Shown: positions 34,502-44,210, counted from the stretch's first letter. The stretch is 64,000 bases of DNA from an uncultured Sphingomonadales bacterium (GCA_903821605.1 CAIJLZ010000004.1:186001-250000); one strand, 5' to 3'. The notes: a model not told the origin generated them from the sequence alone. Translations and numbers: made by a program.

Positions 34502-37066
34502 TTAGCTACCGAAGTTGTAGCGAATACGCATGCCGTACATCCGCGGTTCGCCAAAGATCTGCGACTGCGTGCCGACCTGATTGTAAACACCCGAGTTCGA
34601 GATGCTGTACGTTTTGTTGGTCAGGTTGGTGCCGAACACGCTGACGTCCAGATTCTGGCCCAGTGCGTTCTTCCAGTCGAGCGAGGCGTTAAGCAGGCCA
34701 TAGGCCGCCAAGGAGCTGCCCGGTTCCCAGGTCGAGCCGTCCGGGAACTTTTCGAGAGACGGACCCGACTGGTGACGGGCATCAGTCCACGCGTAGTTCA
34801 CGAACAGGCTGACCTGGCCGAAGCTGTCCGCGGTCGGGATCGCGAGGCGACCATAAACCGAGAAGATATTCGGCGACAGATACTGCATCGGAATGCAGGT
34901 CAGGTCAGGCGTAGACGTCTTCTCTCCCTGCGAACCGTTTGCGGAATTGCAGTCCGAGATCGGCTGCGGCGCGTTATATTTGAACGACTTGTACTTGGCA
35001 TCGTTATGGCTGTAGGTGCCGCCGATTTCGAGCATGTCGACCGGCTTGAACATGGCTTCGACTTCCACGCCGCGGATCCGAGCCGAGGCGACGCTGAGCG
35101 TCGCCGCCCCGCTTTTGTTGGTCGTCGGATTATAGTCAGCCAGACCACGCTGAATGTTGCTATAGTCCATGTTGAAGGCATTGACGTTCAACCGCACCGG
35201 CCGGCCGGCCACCTTGAAGTCAGACTTGAAGCCAGCTTCATAGTCGGTGACATATTCGGGCGTGAATGTCGCGAATACCTGGTTCACCGCATAGCCGTTG
35301 AAGCCACCTGCCTTATAGCCGCGCGATACCTTGCCATATACCAGCAGGTTATTGATCGGGCGATAATCAAGGCCAATGGTCCAGTTGGGCGCAGAGCTCT
35401 TCAGGTGACCTTCATAACGGCACCCCGGATCGGTGGCCGCATTGTAAAGGTTGCCGGCATTCGCACGGGTAACGGTGGCGCCGTTGAATGAGCAGCTGAC
35501 GGTGTCGGCACCGGTACCCTTATAGAAGGCCGGCGCATAGTTCACTGCAAAGCCATCGATCTTGTCCCACGTGTAGCGATAACCACCGGTGAGGCGGACG
35601 CGGTCGAGGGCCGGGGTCAGAGCGCCAAGGTCCAGGGTCGCCTGTGCAAACAGGGCCTTGGATTCGTTGGTCATCGCGAGTGTGCGATAACCAGCGGCGG
35701 CCGTGTTGGCGACTTCACCCTGAAGGGCACTAACGGTCGTCGAATAGTCCTCCATTTTGCCGCCCGGGCTCTGCTTCGAATAGAAGCCACCCGTTGTGAC
35801 CGTCAGCTTGTCATCAAGAAACGAGCCCTGAAGCTGCAATTCTTCGGTGAAGAGCTTGTAATAGTCCTTCGGTGCCGTGCGGCTCCAGATGGTGTTGCCG
35901 GTGTTGTTGAGGTTGCTCAACGTGCCGTCCTGGTCCGATGCGTAGAACGACTTGACCTTGGCGTAGCTGATGATGTTACGCAGCTTCAGCCCGTCGGTCA
36001 GCTTGACGTCGGTCGAATTGTTGATGCCCCAAGTGGTGGTCTTGGAGAAGTCATCAATACCATGGGCAACGGTACGAACGCCACGATTCTGCTGATCGGT
36101 ATAATAGCTTTGCAGCGTCGAACAATCGGTAGGTCCCGTGCCGGCGCCACAGAAGTTGAAGCCTGGGCTAAGCGCGCCGAGCGGGAGGGTAGCTCCCCCA
36201 CCAATCGGAATCGGCCGCTGAGCAAGGCCGACGAGATACGGGGTGTTGAGCGCGATGGGCACAATGCCCGTGCCGTTGTTGCTGGAATAGCCATAATAGC
36301 CCATGGTGTAGCTGCTGATGGCATCCGTCGGATCCCACTGCACGCCGATACGGCCCATGCGGGTGTGGATATTATCGCGATCTTTGTTCCAGTTGATGTC
36401 CTTCGTAAAGCCGTCACGATCGCGCGAAGCGCCAACCAGACGAACCTTGAGGGTGTCAGACAGCGGAATGTTTACGACCGCTTCCAGCTCAGCCAGATTG
36501 TAGTTGCCGAAGCTGCCGGAAATATGCCCTTCCAGCTTGTCGGTCGGCTTGGCAGCCGTCAGCAAGATCGCGCCGCCAGTCGTGTTGCGACCGAACAGCG
36601 TGCCCTGCACGCCGGACAGTGCCTGCACGCTCTGCAGGTCGACGAAGTTGCCCGGGCCGCCCTGGGTGGACAGCGTGAAGCCGATCGGCAGCGGGATTTC
36701 GTTCATGTACATCACGACGCCCGGTGCGCCCTGGAACGAAGCGCCCTGGCCGCGGATCGACGGCGTCATCACTTCGCGCGAAGCCTGACCGTTCGACTGC
36801 ACGAGGAGCGAAGGCACCTGGCTCATCAGACCCATCACGCTGGTGACGCCACGTTCACGCAGCGCATCAGGGCTGAGTGCGGTGATGACGATCGGAACGT
36901 CCTGCGCCTTTTCTTCGCGCCGCTGAGCGGTCACGACAATTTCATCAAAGCTCGGACCGCTTGTTGCGGCGTCCTGCGCCATCGCCATGCCTGTCGTCCC
37001 AAAGACGGCCAGCGCGCTGGTGGCAAGCAGCGCCTTCCTCATAAAATATTCAGTATTGGTAGTCAT
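34502..37066 (-). CDS. TonB-dependent outer-membrane receptor of the sulfatase locus
   Basis: The 854-residue protein has a signal peptide (MRKALLATSALAVFGTTGMA near residues 9-28), a TonB box EIVVTAQRREEK, a plug domain (VQALSGVQGTLFGRN) and a large barrel ending in an aromatic-containing strand. The start at 37066 follows a perfect AGGAGG at good spacing. It is flanked by sulfatase genes on both sides, the typical setting of a receptor for a sulfated compound. It diverges from sulfatase no. 2 across a 548-base control region. Confidence 0.95.
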   Translation of the reverse strand: MTTNTEYFMRKALLATSALAVFGTTGMAMAQDAATSGPSFDEIVVTAQRREEKAQDVPIVITALSPDALRERGVTSVMGLMSQVPSLLVQSNGQASREVMTPSIRGQGASFQGAPGVVMYMNEIPLPIGFTLSTQGGPGNFVDLQSVQALSGVQGTLFGRNTTGGAILLTAAKPTDKLEGHISGSFGNYNLAELEAVVNIPLSDTLKVRLVGASRDRDGFTKDINWNKDRDNIHTRMGRIGVQWDPTDAISSYTMGYYGYSSNNGTGIVPIALNTPYLVGLAQRPIPIGGGATLPLGALSPGFNFCGAGTGPTDCSTLQSYYTDQQNRGVRTVAHGIDDFSKTTTWGINNSTDVKLTDGLKLRNIISYAKVKSFYASDQDGTLSNLNNTGNTIWSRTAPKDYYKLFTEELQLQGSFLDDKLTVTTGGFYSKQSPGGKMEDYSTTVSALQGEVANTAAAGYRTLAMTNESKALFAQATLDLGALTPALDRVRLTGGYRYTWDKIDGFAVNYAPAFYKGTGADTVSCSFNGATVTRANAGNLYNAATDPGCRYEGHLKSSAPNWTIGLDYRPINNLLVYGKVSRGYKAGGFNGYAVNQVFATFTPEYVTDYEAGFKSDFKVAGRPVRLNVNAFNMDYSNIQRGLADYNPTTNKSGAATLSVASARIRGVEVEAMFKPVDMLEIGGTYSHNDAKYKSFKYNAPQPISDCNSANGSQGEKTSTPDLTCIPMQYLSPNIFSVYGRLAIPTADSFGQVSLFVNYAWTDARHQSGPSLEKFPDGSTWEPGSSLAAYGLLNASLDWKNALGQNLDVSVFGTNLTNKTYSISNSGVYNQVGTQSQIFGEPRMYGMRIRYNFGS

Positions 37067-37614
37067 AACCCCTCCTATTTGGATGCGTGAAAGTTAGTAA
37101 ATCGCGCGCCATGCGCCGGGTGCGACCTTCATTTCAAAGGTTCGCCGGACCGAATTGCGCGCAGCAAAAAGAGATGCCGGATTTACGGATCGAATCATCT
37201 GCATCCTCACTCTCCCTAAGCTCCGGTCTCTCTTCCAAGTTTGGGCAAAGCCCTTGATTCCAAGGAAAAATAGCCGGAAGTTTGCGTGCCCTTTTGCGTC
37301 GAATTCACTGGCGCAATTAAGGCAGTTGCCATGCTAACTCACTTGCAAGCGCTTTGCAACGCATTCTGCGGGTGGATATTGCACGTTTTCGTAAAAGCGT
37401 GCAGAGAACTGGAAGGAAAAATGGCAATGTCCCATGGGACGTCACATAAATGCGGAATTTTTGCCGGATGAATTTTCGGCGGCCTGCTGCCGTGGGCGGG
37501 GGCAATCATTCGGTGATCTGTTAGTATAGTGTTCGCAAGGCAGGGCCGGTCAATATCATGAGCGCGCGCCACGCCGGGTAATGGGATGCCAGCAAAAAAG
37601 AAGAGGATGCGCAC
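37067..37614. promoter_or_regulatory. Divergent control region with several dyads (548 bases without a gene)
   Basis: This gap between the TonB receptor and sulfatase no. 2 holds no convincing gene. Dyads seen are TTGCAA-GCGCT-TTGCAA at 37343-37359 (a layout typical of LacI/GalR-type sites), a hairpin GCACG...CGTGC at 37381-37402, and the perfect 12-base palindrome GTCCCATGGGAC at 37429-37440. Promoters for both genes must lie here, and the dyads are candidate operators. Small open frames in the gap have no ribosome-binding site of note and no family features. Confidence 0.55.
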
Positions 37615-39927
37615 TTGAATTTCAAAGGCTTGTTGCAGGGCGGCGTCGCAGCTTTTACCCTCGTCGGCTTGGTTGCGGGTCCCGCTATGGCGCAGGCTGG
37701 GCCCGACACGGTTTCGCCGGTTCCCGTTTCCAATACCGTGGATTCACCGCTGCGGATCAAGGCGCCCAAAGGCGCGCCGAACGTGGTTGTGGTGCTGCTC
37801 GACGATGTGGGCTTTGGTGCGACGGCGAGTTTTGGCGGCCTGATCGCCACGCCCGCGCTGGACAAGCTGGCCAGCGAAGGGCTGCGCTATAACCGCTTCC
37901 ACACCACGTCGATCTGCTCGCCCACCCGCGCGTCGCTGCTGACCGGGCGCAATCCCCACGCAGTTCACATGGGCGCAGTGATGAACACGGCGGACGACCG
38001 GCCCGGCTATTCCGGCTTCCAGACCAAAGACGCGGTCGGCATCGCCGAACTGCTGCGCCGCGCCGGTTACAACACCGCCGCATTCGGCAAGTGGCACCAG
38101 ACGCCCGATTCCGAAACTTCACCCAATGGTCCATTCAACCGGTGGCCGACCGGGCAGGGCTTTGAGCGTTTTTACGGCTTTATCGGCGGTGAAACCGACC
38201 AGTTCGAGCCGAGCCTTTACGAGGGCACCCGCCAAATTCTGCTGCCCCAGCGTCCCGGTTATCACCTCACCGAAGACCTGGCCGACCAAGCAATCGGCTG
38301 GCTGAACAGCCAACATGCGGTAGAGCCTGACCGGCCTGCGTTCCTCTATTTCGCCCCCGGCGCGACCCATGCGCCGCTCCAGCCGCCGCGTGAATGGGTA
38401 GAGCGATATAAGGGCCAGTTCGACCAAGGCTGGGACAAGCTGCGCGAACAGATTTTCGCGCGCCAGAAGAAGCTCGGCGTTATCCCGCGCGACGCGGTGC
38501 TAACCCCGCGCGATCCGCGTCTCCCGGCATGGTCTTCGCTCAATGCCGATCAGCGCAAGTTGGCCTCGCGGCTGATGGAAATCTACGCTGCATTTCTGGC
38601 CCATACCGATGCGCAAGTTGGCCGCTTGGCCGAGGCGCTGAAGGCCAATGGCGAATTCGACAACACCCTGTTCATCTATGTCGTCGGCGATAATGGCGGC
38701 AGTCCGGAAGGGACAGTCGCGGGCAGTGTCAACTATGTGGCCAACTATCAGGGCATGCCGGAAACCGATGCATTGATACAGGCCCAGTTCGACAAGCTGG
38801 GCGGGCCCGGTACCAACACCCATTATCCGGCAGGCTGGGCATGGGCGATGAACACCCCGTTCCAGTGGACCAAGACGGTGGCGTCGCATCTGGGCGGCAC
38901 GCGCAATGGCATGATCGTGACGTGGCCTAAGCGGATCGGCGCGGCTGCGGGCGGATTGCGCAGCCAATTTGGGCACGTCAACGATGTTACGCCAACCATC
39001 CTCGAAGCCGTCGGCATGGCCGCGCCCGAGGAAGTGGACGGCGTCAAGCAAGCGCCGATGGACGGCACCAGCCTGATCTATAGCTTTGCCGATCCGAAGG
39101 CGGCGGAGCGCCACACCACCCAATATTTCGAAATCTTCGGCAATCGTGCCATTTATCACGATGGCTGGATGGCTTCCGCTTTCCACGGCCGGGTGCCGTG
39201 GATCATGGGCATACCGCCGGTGCAAAAGTTCGAGGACGACAAATGGGAGTTGTACGACCTCAGCAAGGACTTCTCGCAAAGCCGGGATTTGGCCGCGCGC
39301 TACCCGGCGAAGCTGGCCGAACTCAAGGCCGTGTTCGACAAGGAAGCGGCCCGCAACAATGTGCTGCCCTTGTCGGAGATTCGCTTCAATAGCGGGCTAC
39401 CGTCACTTTCGGCGGGGAAGACGAGCGCCAGCTACAAGATGGGCGCAACCGGGATCCCCGAAACAGCCTTGCCGCGCTTTGCTGGCAAGTCATGGGCCGT
39501 GGAAGCCAGCGTGACGTCAGGCGCGGCCACGCAAGGTGTCGTGGCGGCGGTGGGCGGCAGCGCCGGCGGCTGGTCGCTGTTCATCCGCCCCGACGGTAAG
39601 CCGGCCGCCACCTACCGGCTGTTCAACATCCAAAGCTTCGAATTCGCAGGGGCGGCACCGCTCACCCCGGGTGCGCACAAGCTGACCCTTGATTTCACCA
39701 GCGATGGGGGCTTCGGGAAGGGGGGCATGTTGCGCTTCATGGTCGATGGCCAGCAAGCGGACATCGGCCATTTGGTGGCCTCTCCTATCGCCTCATTCTC
39801 GCTCGATGACGGCTTTGGGGTGGGGGTCGATGCCGGCTCGATGGTCGGCCCTTATCCGGCTGAGCCTCAGATGGGCTTCGCCTTTCGCAGCGGCCGGATC
39901 GATGAAGTCGCCATTCGGACGCGCTGA
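37615..39927 (+). CDS. Periplasmic arylsulfatase (type I) no. 2
   Basis: The 770-residue protein has a signal peptide (FTLVGLVAGPAMAQ), calcium-ligand LDDVGFG and the sulfatase motif CSPTRASLLTGRN with Cys101. The start codon is TTG at 37615, supported by the signal peptide and an AGAGGA about nine bases upstream. The segment between residues 90 and 270 is nearly word for word that of sulfatase no. 1, with the same C-terminal beta-rich tail. It is followed by sulfatase no. 3 and the activating enzyme. Expected to desulfate an organic sulfate ester in the periplasm. Confidence 0.92.
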   Translation: MNFKGLLQGGVAAFTLVGLVAGPAMAQAGPDTVSPVPVSNTVDSPLRIKAPKGAPNVVVVLLDDVGFGATASFGGLIATPALDKLASEGLRYNRFHTTSICSPTRASLLTGRNPHAVHMGAVMNTADDRPGYSGFQTKDAVGIAELLRRAGYNTAAFGKWHQTPDSETSPNGPFNRWPTGQGFERFYGFIGGETDQFEPSLYEGTRQILLPQRPGYHLTEDLADQAIGWLNSQHAVEPDRPAFLYFAPGATHAPLQPPREWVERYKGQFDQGWDKLREQIFARQKKLGVIPRDAVLTPRDPRLPAWSSLNADQRKLASRLMEIYAAFLAHTDAQVGRLAEALKANGEFDNTLFIYVVGDNGGSPEGTVAGSVNYVANYQGMPETDALIQAQFDKLGGPGTNTHYPAGWAWAMNTPFQWTKTVASHLGGTRNGMIVTWPKRIGAAAGGLRSQFGHVNDVTPTILEAVGMAAPEEVDGVKQAPMDGTSLIYSFADPKAAERHTTQYFEIFGNRAIYHDGWMASAFHGRVPWIMGIPPVQKFEDDKWELYDLSKDFSQSRDLAARYPAKLAELKAVFDKEAARNNVLPLSEIRFNSGLPSLSAGKTSASYKMGATGIPETALPRFAGKSWAVEASVTSGAATQGVVAAVGGSAGGWSLFIRPDGKPAATYRLFNIQSFEFAGAAPLTPGAHKLTLDFTSDGGFGKGGMLRFMVDGQQADIGHLVASPIASFSLDDGFGVGVDAGSMVGPYPAEPQMGFAFRSGRIDEVAIRTR

Positions 39928-39996
39928 ACCACTTTGCGGCCCTCCACGATGCGCGGTTGTGGAGGGCCGATGCCAACATAGACACAGGATAGCCTT

Positions 39997-42375
39997 ATGA
40001 ACCTCTTCCACACGACGGCGGCAAGCACGTTGGCTCTTTTGTTGGCGCAAGGTGCGGTGCAGGCGCAATCGACGCTCCCCCTCCCGACAGAACCGTTCGC
40101 GGGCAGCATTGGCAAGACCTATGCCGATTCCACGCCGGCTTTCCCCAAGCCGGTTCAGGCCCCCGAGGGCGCGCCTAATGTGTTCCTGATCCTGGGCGAT
40201 GACATCGGTTTTGGCGCGGCCTCCACCTTTGGCGGGCCGGTGCCCACCCCGAACCTTGACCGATTGGCCGCCCGCGGGCTGGTCTACAACCGGTTCCACA
40301 CCACGGCGATGTGTTCGCCCACCCGCGCCGCGATGCTGACAGGCCGTAACCACCATGCGGTTGGCAATGGCATCGTCGCCAATCTTTCGACGGGTTATCC
40401 CGGCTACAACAATCTGATGCCGCGCAGCGCCGCGACGGTGGCCGAAGTGCTGAAACAGAACGGCTATAATACCGCGATGTTCGGCAAGCACCACAACGCA
40501 CCCGAAGCGCAAGTGTCTGCCGCAGGGCCGTTCGACCTGTGGCCGACTGGGCTTGGCTTTGAACATTTCTTCGGCTTCATGGGCGCCGAAACCAACCAGT
40601 TCAGCCCGGCGCTCTATCGCGGTACCGCCGCGATCCCCACGCTGAAGGACGGGGTGCTGGATAAGGCGCTGGCCGACGAAACGATCAACTGGATCCATAA
40701 CCAGCAGGCGGCCGCGCCGAACAAGCCGTTCTTCGCCTATTTGGCCACCGGCTCGGCTCATGCGCCCTTGCAGGCCCCGGCAGACTGGATCGCGCGGTTC
40801 AAGGGCAAGTTCGATGCGGGCTATGATGTGATCGAGGCCGAAACCGTGCGGCGGCAAAAGCAGATGGGCCTGATTCCTGCAAATGCGCGACCCGCGCCGC
40901 GCCCCAAGGGGATCGATGCCTGGAAGGATTTGTCGCCAGCCCGCAAGCAGATCAATGCCCGTTACATGGAAGTCTATGCGGCGATGCTGTCCTATCAGGA
41001 CAACCAGATCGGCCGTATCCTCGATGAACTGGATCGGATGGGCGAAGCCGACAACACGCTGGTCATGTGGATCACTGGCGATAATGGTGCGGCCGCCGAA
41101 GCCGGTGCGGACGGCGCGAACAACCCCATGGCGCATTTCGCCAATGGTCTTGAAGAAGACGAGGCCACATTGCTGGCCAATCTCGACAAGGTGGGCGGGC
41201 CAGACGCAGTGGCCAATTATGGCTTCGGCTGGGTCTGGGCGGCGAACGCACCGTTTCCCTATGCCAAGCAGATCGCCTCGCATCTTGGCGGTACGCGCAA
41301 CGGCATGGTCGTGTCTTGGCCCGCCCGGATCAAGGAGCGCGGCATACGGAGCCAATTCGGCCATGTGACCGATATCATGCCGACCATTCTTGAGTCGGCA
41401 GGCATCGCGGCACCCAATATGGTCAGTGGCGCCCCGCAACAGCCGATTGATGGGGTCAGCCTTGGCTATAGCTTCAATGCCCCCACTGCACCGGAACGGC
41501 ACACCACCCAATATTTCGAAATGATGGGCAATCGCGCGATTTACGACAATGGCTGGCTGGCAAGCTCCACGCCGATCAACGCGCCTTGGAACCCACTGAA
41601 GGGCGTGGCAACGCCAGCGGACTATAAGTGGGAATTGTACGATCTGACCCGCGATTTTGCGCAGACGCGTGACCTTGCGGCCAAGCGGCCGGACAAGCTG
41701 GCGCAAATGCAGATCCTGTTCGATACCGAAGCCAAGCGCAACAATGTCTATCCGCTGGACGACCGGCTGAAGATGGAGCGCTTCCTTGCTGCGGCGGCCA
41801 TGGCTCCGAAGCGTTCCCATTATACCTATTGGGGTGCCGGGATCAGTACCCCGGTGCTGCTGGCCGCGCCGCTGGTGACGCGCAGCTTCCGCATCACCGC
41901 TGATATCGACACCGCCCAACCCGCGCAGACCGCTCCCATTCTCGCCGCAGGTAGTAAGTTCGGCGGTTGGTCATTCTACCTCGATCAGGGGCGACCAGTC
42001 GCGTTTGTGGCGGCATCGCAATTTGCCAAGGATCAGTTTCAGGTCGCCGCGACAGCGCCTGTCAAGCCGGGGGCAACGAGGCTGGTGTTCGATTTCCATT
42101 ATGATGGCGGGGTTAACGCCGGCGGCGAAATGATTGTCAGCGCCAACGGCACCGAAATCGCCCGTGGCCGCCTGCCTGCGACCTTTACCAAATATCCGGA
42201 ATTGACCGACACGTTGGACATCGGCCTTGATGCCGACACCCCGGTGACATCCGCCTATCCGTTGGGCAGCGAATTTGCCGGAACGATTGCGCGGATTGAT
42301 GTCGAGGTCGGCCCGGCGGGCAAACCGGGCGCTGCCCCTGCCTCTGCCCCTGTTAGCGCGCATGCCGGGCAATGA
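39997..42375 (+). CDS. Periplasmic arylsulfatase (type I) no. 3
   Basis: The 792-residue protein has a signal peptide (TLALLLAQGAVQAQ), GDDIGFG and the motif CSPTRAAMLTGRN with Cys106. It is related to but clearly diverged from nos. 1 and 2 (for example MLTGRNHHAVGNG in place of LLTGRNPHAVHMG), so it may take a different sulfate position or ring. It lies 69 bases after sulfatase no. 2, and its stop overlaps the start of the activating enzyme by four bases. Confidence 0.93.
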   Translation: MNLFHTTAASTLALLLAQGAVQAQSTLPLPTEPFAGSIGKTYADSTPAFPKPVQAPEGAPNVFLILGDDIGFGAASTFGGPVPTPNLDRLAARGLVYNRFHTTAMCSPTRAAMLTGRNHHAVGNGIVANLSTGYPGYNNLMPRSAATVAEVLKQNGYNTAMFGKHHNAPEAQVSAAGPFDLWPTGLGFEHFFGFMGAETNQFSPALYRGTAAIPTLKDGVLDKALADETINWIHNQQAAAPNKPFFAYLATGSAHAPLQAPADWIARFKGKFDAGYDVIEAETVRRQKQMGLIPANARPAPRPKGIDAWKDLSPARKQINARYMEVYAAMLSYQDNQIGRILDELDRMGEADNTLVMWITGDNGAAAEAGADGANNPMAHFANGLEEDEATLLANLDKVGGPDAVANYGFGWVWAANAPFPYAKQIASHLGGTRNGMVVSWPARIKERGIRSQFGHVTDIMPTILESAGIAAPNMVSGAPQQPIDGVSLGYSFNAPTAPERHTTQYFEMMGNRAIYDNGWLASSTPINAPWNPLKGVATPADYKWELYDLTRDFAQTRDLAAKRPDKLAQMQILFDTEAKRNNVYPLDDRLKMERFLAAAAMAPKRSHYTYWGAGISTPVLLAAPLVTRSFRITADIDTAQPAQTAPILAAGSKFGGWSFYLDQGRPVAFVAASQFAKDQFQVAATAPVKPGATRLVFDFHYDGGVNAGGEMIVSANGTEIARGRLPATFTKYPELTDTLDIGLDADTPVTSAYPLGSEFAGTIARIDVEVGPAGKPGAAPASAPVSAHAGQ

Positions 42376-43313
42376 CCGACATGATTGCTCCTTTGCGTGA
42401 CGGGATGATCGCGGTTGATGGCGGGCGATTTCTGATGGGATCGGACCGTCACTATCCTGAAGAAGGCCCGGCGCACGAAGTGCATGTCGACGCCTTTTGG
42501 ATCGATGCAACGCCTGTCACCAATCGCGACTTCGCCGCTTTCGTTGCGGCGACCGGCTATGTCACGGTTGCTGAAACGCCACCCGATCCGGCAGATTATC
42601 CGGGGCTTTTGCCGGAAATGATGCAGGCCGGTTCGCTGGTATTTTCGCCGCCGTCTCATGCTGTCCCGCTCAACAATCCGAGCGCATGGTGGAGCTTTGA
42701 GTTCGGGGCCGACTGGCGGCACCCGCTGGGGCCGAATAGTTCGCTGGATGGACTGGACGATCACCCGGTGGTCCACATCGCCTACGCCGATGCGGCAGCC
42801 TATGCCGCATGGGCGGGCAAGGCCTTGCCAACCGAGGCGGAGTTCGAATGTGCTGCGCGCGGCGGGCTTGTGGATCAGGACTATGCCTGGGGCGATACGC
42901 TTGATCTGCCGGATGGCACGATCATGGCCAACTACTGGCAAGGCCCGTTCCCACATGGGAACAGCCTGGCCGATGGTTGGTTGCGCACCTCGCCGGTGCG
43001 CTCATTTCCGGCCAACGGCTTCGGCCTGTTCGACATGATCGGCAATGTCTGGGAATGGACCGACGACTGGTTTGCGGACCAGCACGAAAAGGGCGATTGC
43101 TGCGTCCCTCGCAACCCGCGCGGGGCCAAAGTGGACGGCAGCTATGATCCTTGCATCCCCGAAATTCCGATAGGCCGTAAAGTGCTGAAAGGCGGGTCGC
43201 ATTTGTGTGCGCCCAGCTACTGCCAACGCTATCGCCCGGCAGCACGCTGGCCCCAGCCGGTGGACACCTCTACCAGCCATGTCGGGTTCCGCTGCGTGGT
43301 GCGCGGCGCATAA
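42372..43313 (+). CDS. Formylglycine-generating enzyme (sulfatase-activating, SUMF1 family)
   Basis: The 313-residue protein has the FGE layout: an N-terminal GGRFLMGSDRHYPEEGPAH block, a central PTEAEFECAARGG and NVWEWTDDW, and the C-terminal CAPSYCQRYRPAARW with Cys279 and Cys284 (the two cysteines that bind copper in known FGEs) ahead of HVGFRCV. It oxidises the sulfatase motif cysteine to formylglycine in the cytoplasm. The ATGA overlap with sulfatase no. 3 provides coupled synthesis with its client. It can also serve the other two sulfatases in this window. Confidence 0.95.
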   Translation: MTDMIAPLRDGMIAVDGGRFLMGSDRHYPEEGPAHEVHVDAFWIDATPVTNRDFAAFVAATGYVTVAETPPDPADYPGLLPEMMQAGSLVFSPPSHAVPLNNPSAWWSFEFGADWRHPLGPNSSLDGLDDHPVVHIAYADAAAYAAWAGKALPTEAEFECAARGGLVDQDYAWGDTLDLPDGTIMANYWQGPFPHGNSLADGWLRTSPVRSFPANGFGLFDMIGNVWEWTDDWFADQHEKGDCCVPRNPRGAKVDGSYDPCIPEIPIGRKVLKGGSHLCAPSYCQRYRPAARWPQPVDTSTSHVGFRCVVRGA

Positions 43314-43347
43314 AGCGGCTTCCGTAGTCCGGACTTGCCGTCGCCTG

Positions 43348-44013
43348 TTACAGCTCCACCACTGAAAGGATGTGGCTGTCCGATCCGGGGAATACATAGT
43401 CGAGTTCGAAATACATATTCTCGCCCAGTTGTCCGGCGCGGATAAGATCGGTCTCGACGAACACCTGCACGCCGTTGCTGCCATAGGCATAGCGGCTGCA
43501 GCTCCCGAACACGGGCGAGGCATCGAGCCGGGCATCGACGGCAGCATTGCCCCGGCGCGCGCGGTTCATGCCGATGTTGAGGCGGCCCTTGAGCAGGGGA
43601 TCGGTGGCGTTGAGGTCACGCAGGCGCAAGACGATGCCTTCGAGTTCCTCAAGTGAATCGACGAGGAAACCAAAGTGGAAGCTGGCCTCAAAATCCGACG
43701 CCATCATGGCGCGGTAGCCGGTGACGGCATCGTCTTCGTGATCGGTGCCAACGCGCAGCGCGGCGTGGATCGCGGCGATCAGCTTTGCCTGTGGTTCGGG
43801 CAGAGCGGAGAGATAAACAATGCCATCGCCGCGCGAAAAATGGCCGGCATTGACCACGAAACGGTAGAAATTCCCGTTGGGCAGGGGCAGGACCTGTGTT
43901 TCTTTCAGCCCCAGTTCCTGTAACAGCCGGGACGCGGCGGGGCCTTCCTCAGCCGTGCCATAATGAAGGGCAAGATGCCCCATGCTGAGTTCGGCAGCAG
44001 TTACATTGGCCAT
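43348..44013 (-). CDS. VOC-like protein of unknown function
   Basis: The 221-residue protein has two halves that look like VOC-type beta-alpha-beta modules: GHLALHYGTAEEGPAASRLL near the start and FHFGFLVDSLEELEGIVLRL in the middle, with a C-terminal VQVFVETD strand. Histidines and acids are present, but no metal triad can be fixed by eye. It is convergent with the activating enzyme and divergent from the TIM-barrel gene. The family was not recognised with certainty; ring-cleavage-like or binding functions are both possible. Confidence 0.6.
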   Translation of the reverse strand: MANVTAAELSMGHLALHYGTAEEGPAASRLLQELGLKETQVLPLPNGNFYRFVVNAGHFSRGDGIVYLSALPEPQAKLIAAIHAALRVGTDHEDDAVTGYRAMMASDFEASFHFGFLVDSLEELEGIVLRLRDLNATDPLLKGRLNIGMNRARRGNAAVDARLDASPVFGSCSRYAYGSNGVQVFVETDLIRAGQLGENMYFELDYVFPGSDSHILSVVEL

Positions 44014-44210
44014 CGTGCTCGTTTCCCCATCCTGTATGAAGGTCTTGCCCTTTTACGGCGCAATCACCGGCCTGTCTGGGACCAGAGGCTATCAGCGCAA
44101 GCGGTGGGCTGCAATAGAGTGAGTAAACACTTATATGAAATTCGCGGCGTGGCTTTGCGCCTGATTTCGCCTTTGCGCAGCCCTGCCTGATGCGCTAGGG
44201 ATCGGGGATC

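Noticed and set aside
37155-37471. Small open frames in the receptor/sulfatase gap
   Set aside because: No convincing ribosome-binding site, no family features, and the stretch is rich in dyads typical of control DNA.
39793-41919. 708-residue open frame on the minus strand opposite the sulfatases
   Set aside because: It is antisense to sulfatase no. 3 and has no signal, motif or ribosome-binding site; long antisense frames are common in GC-rich DNA.
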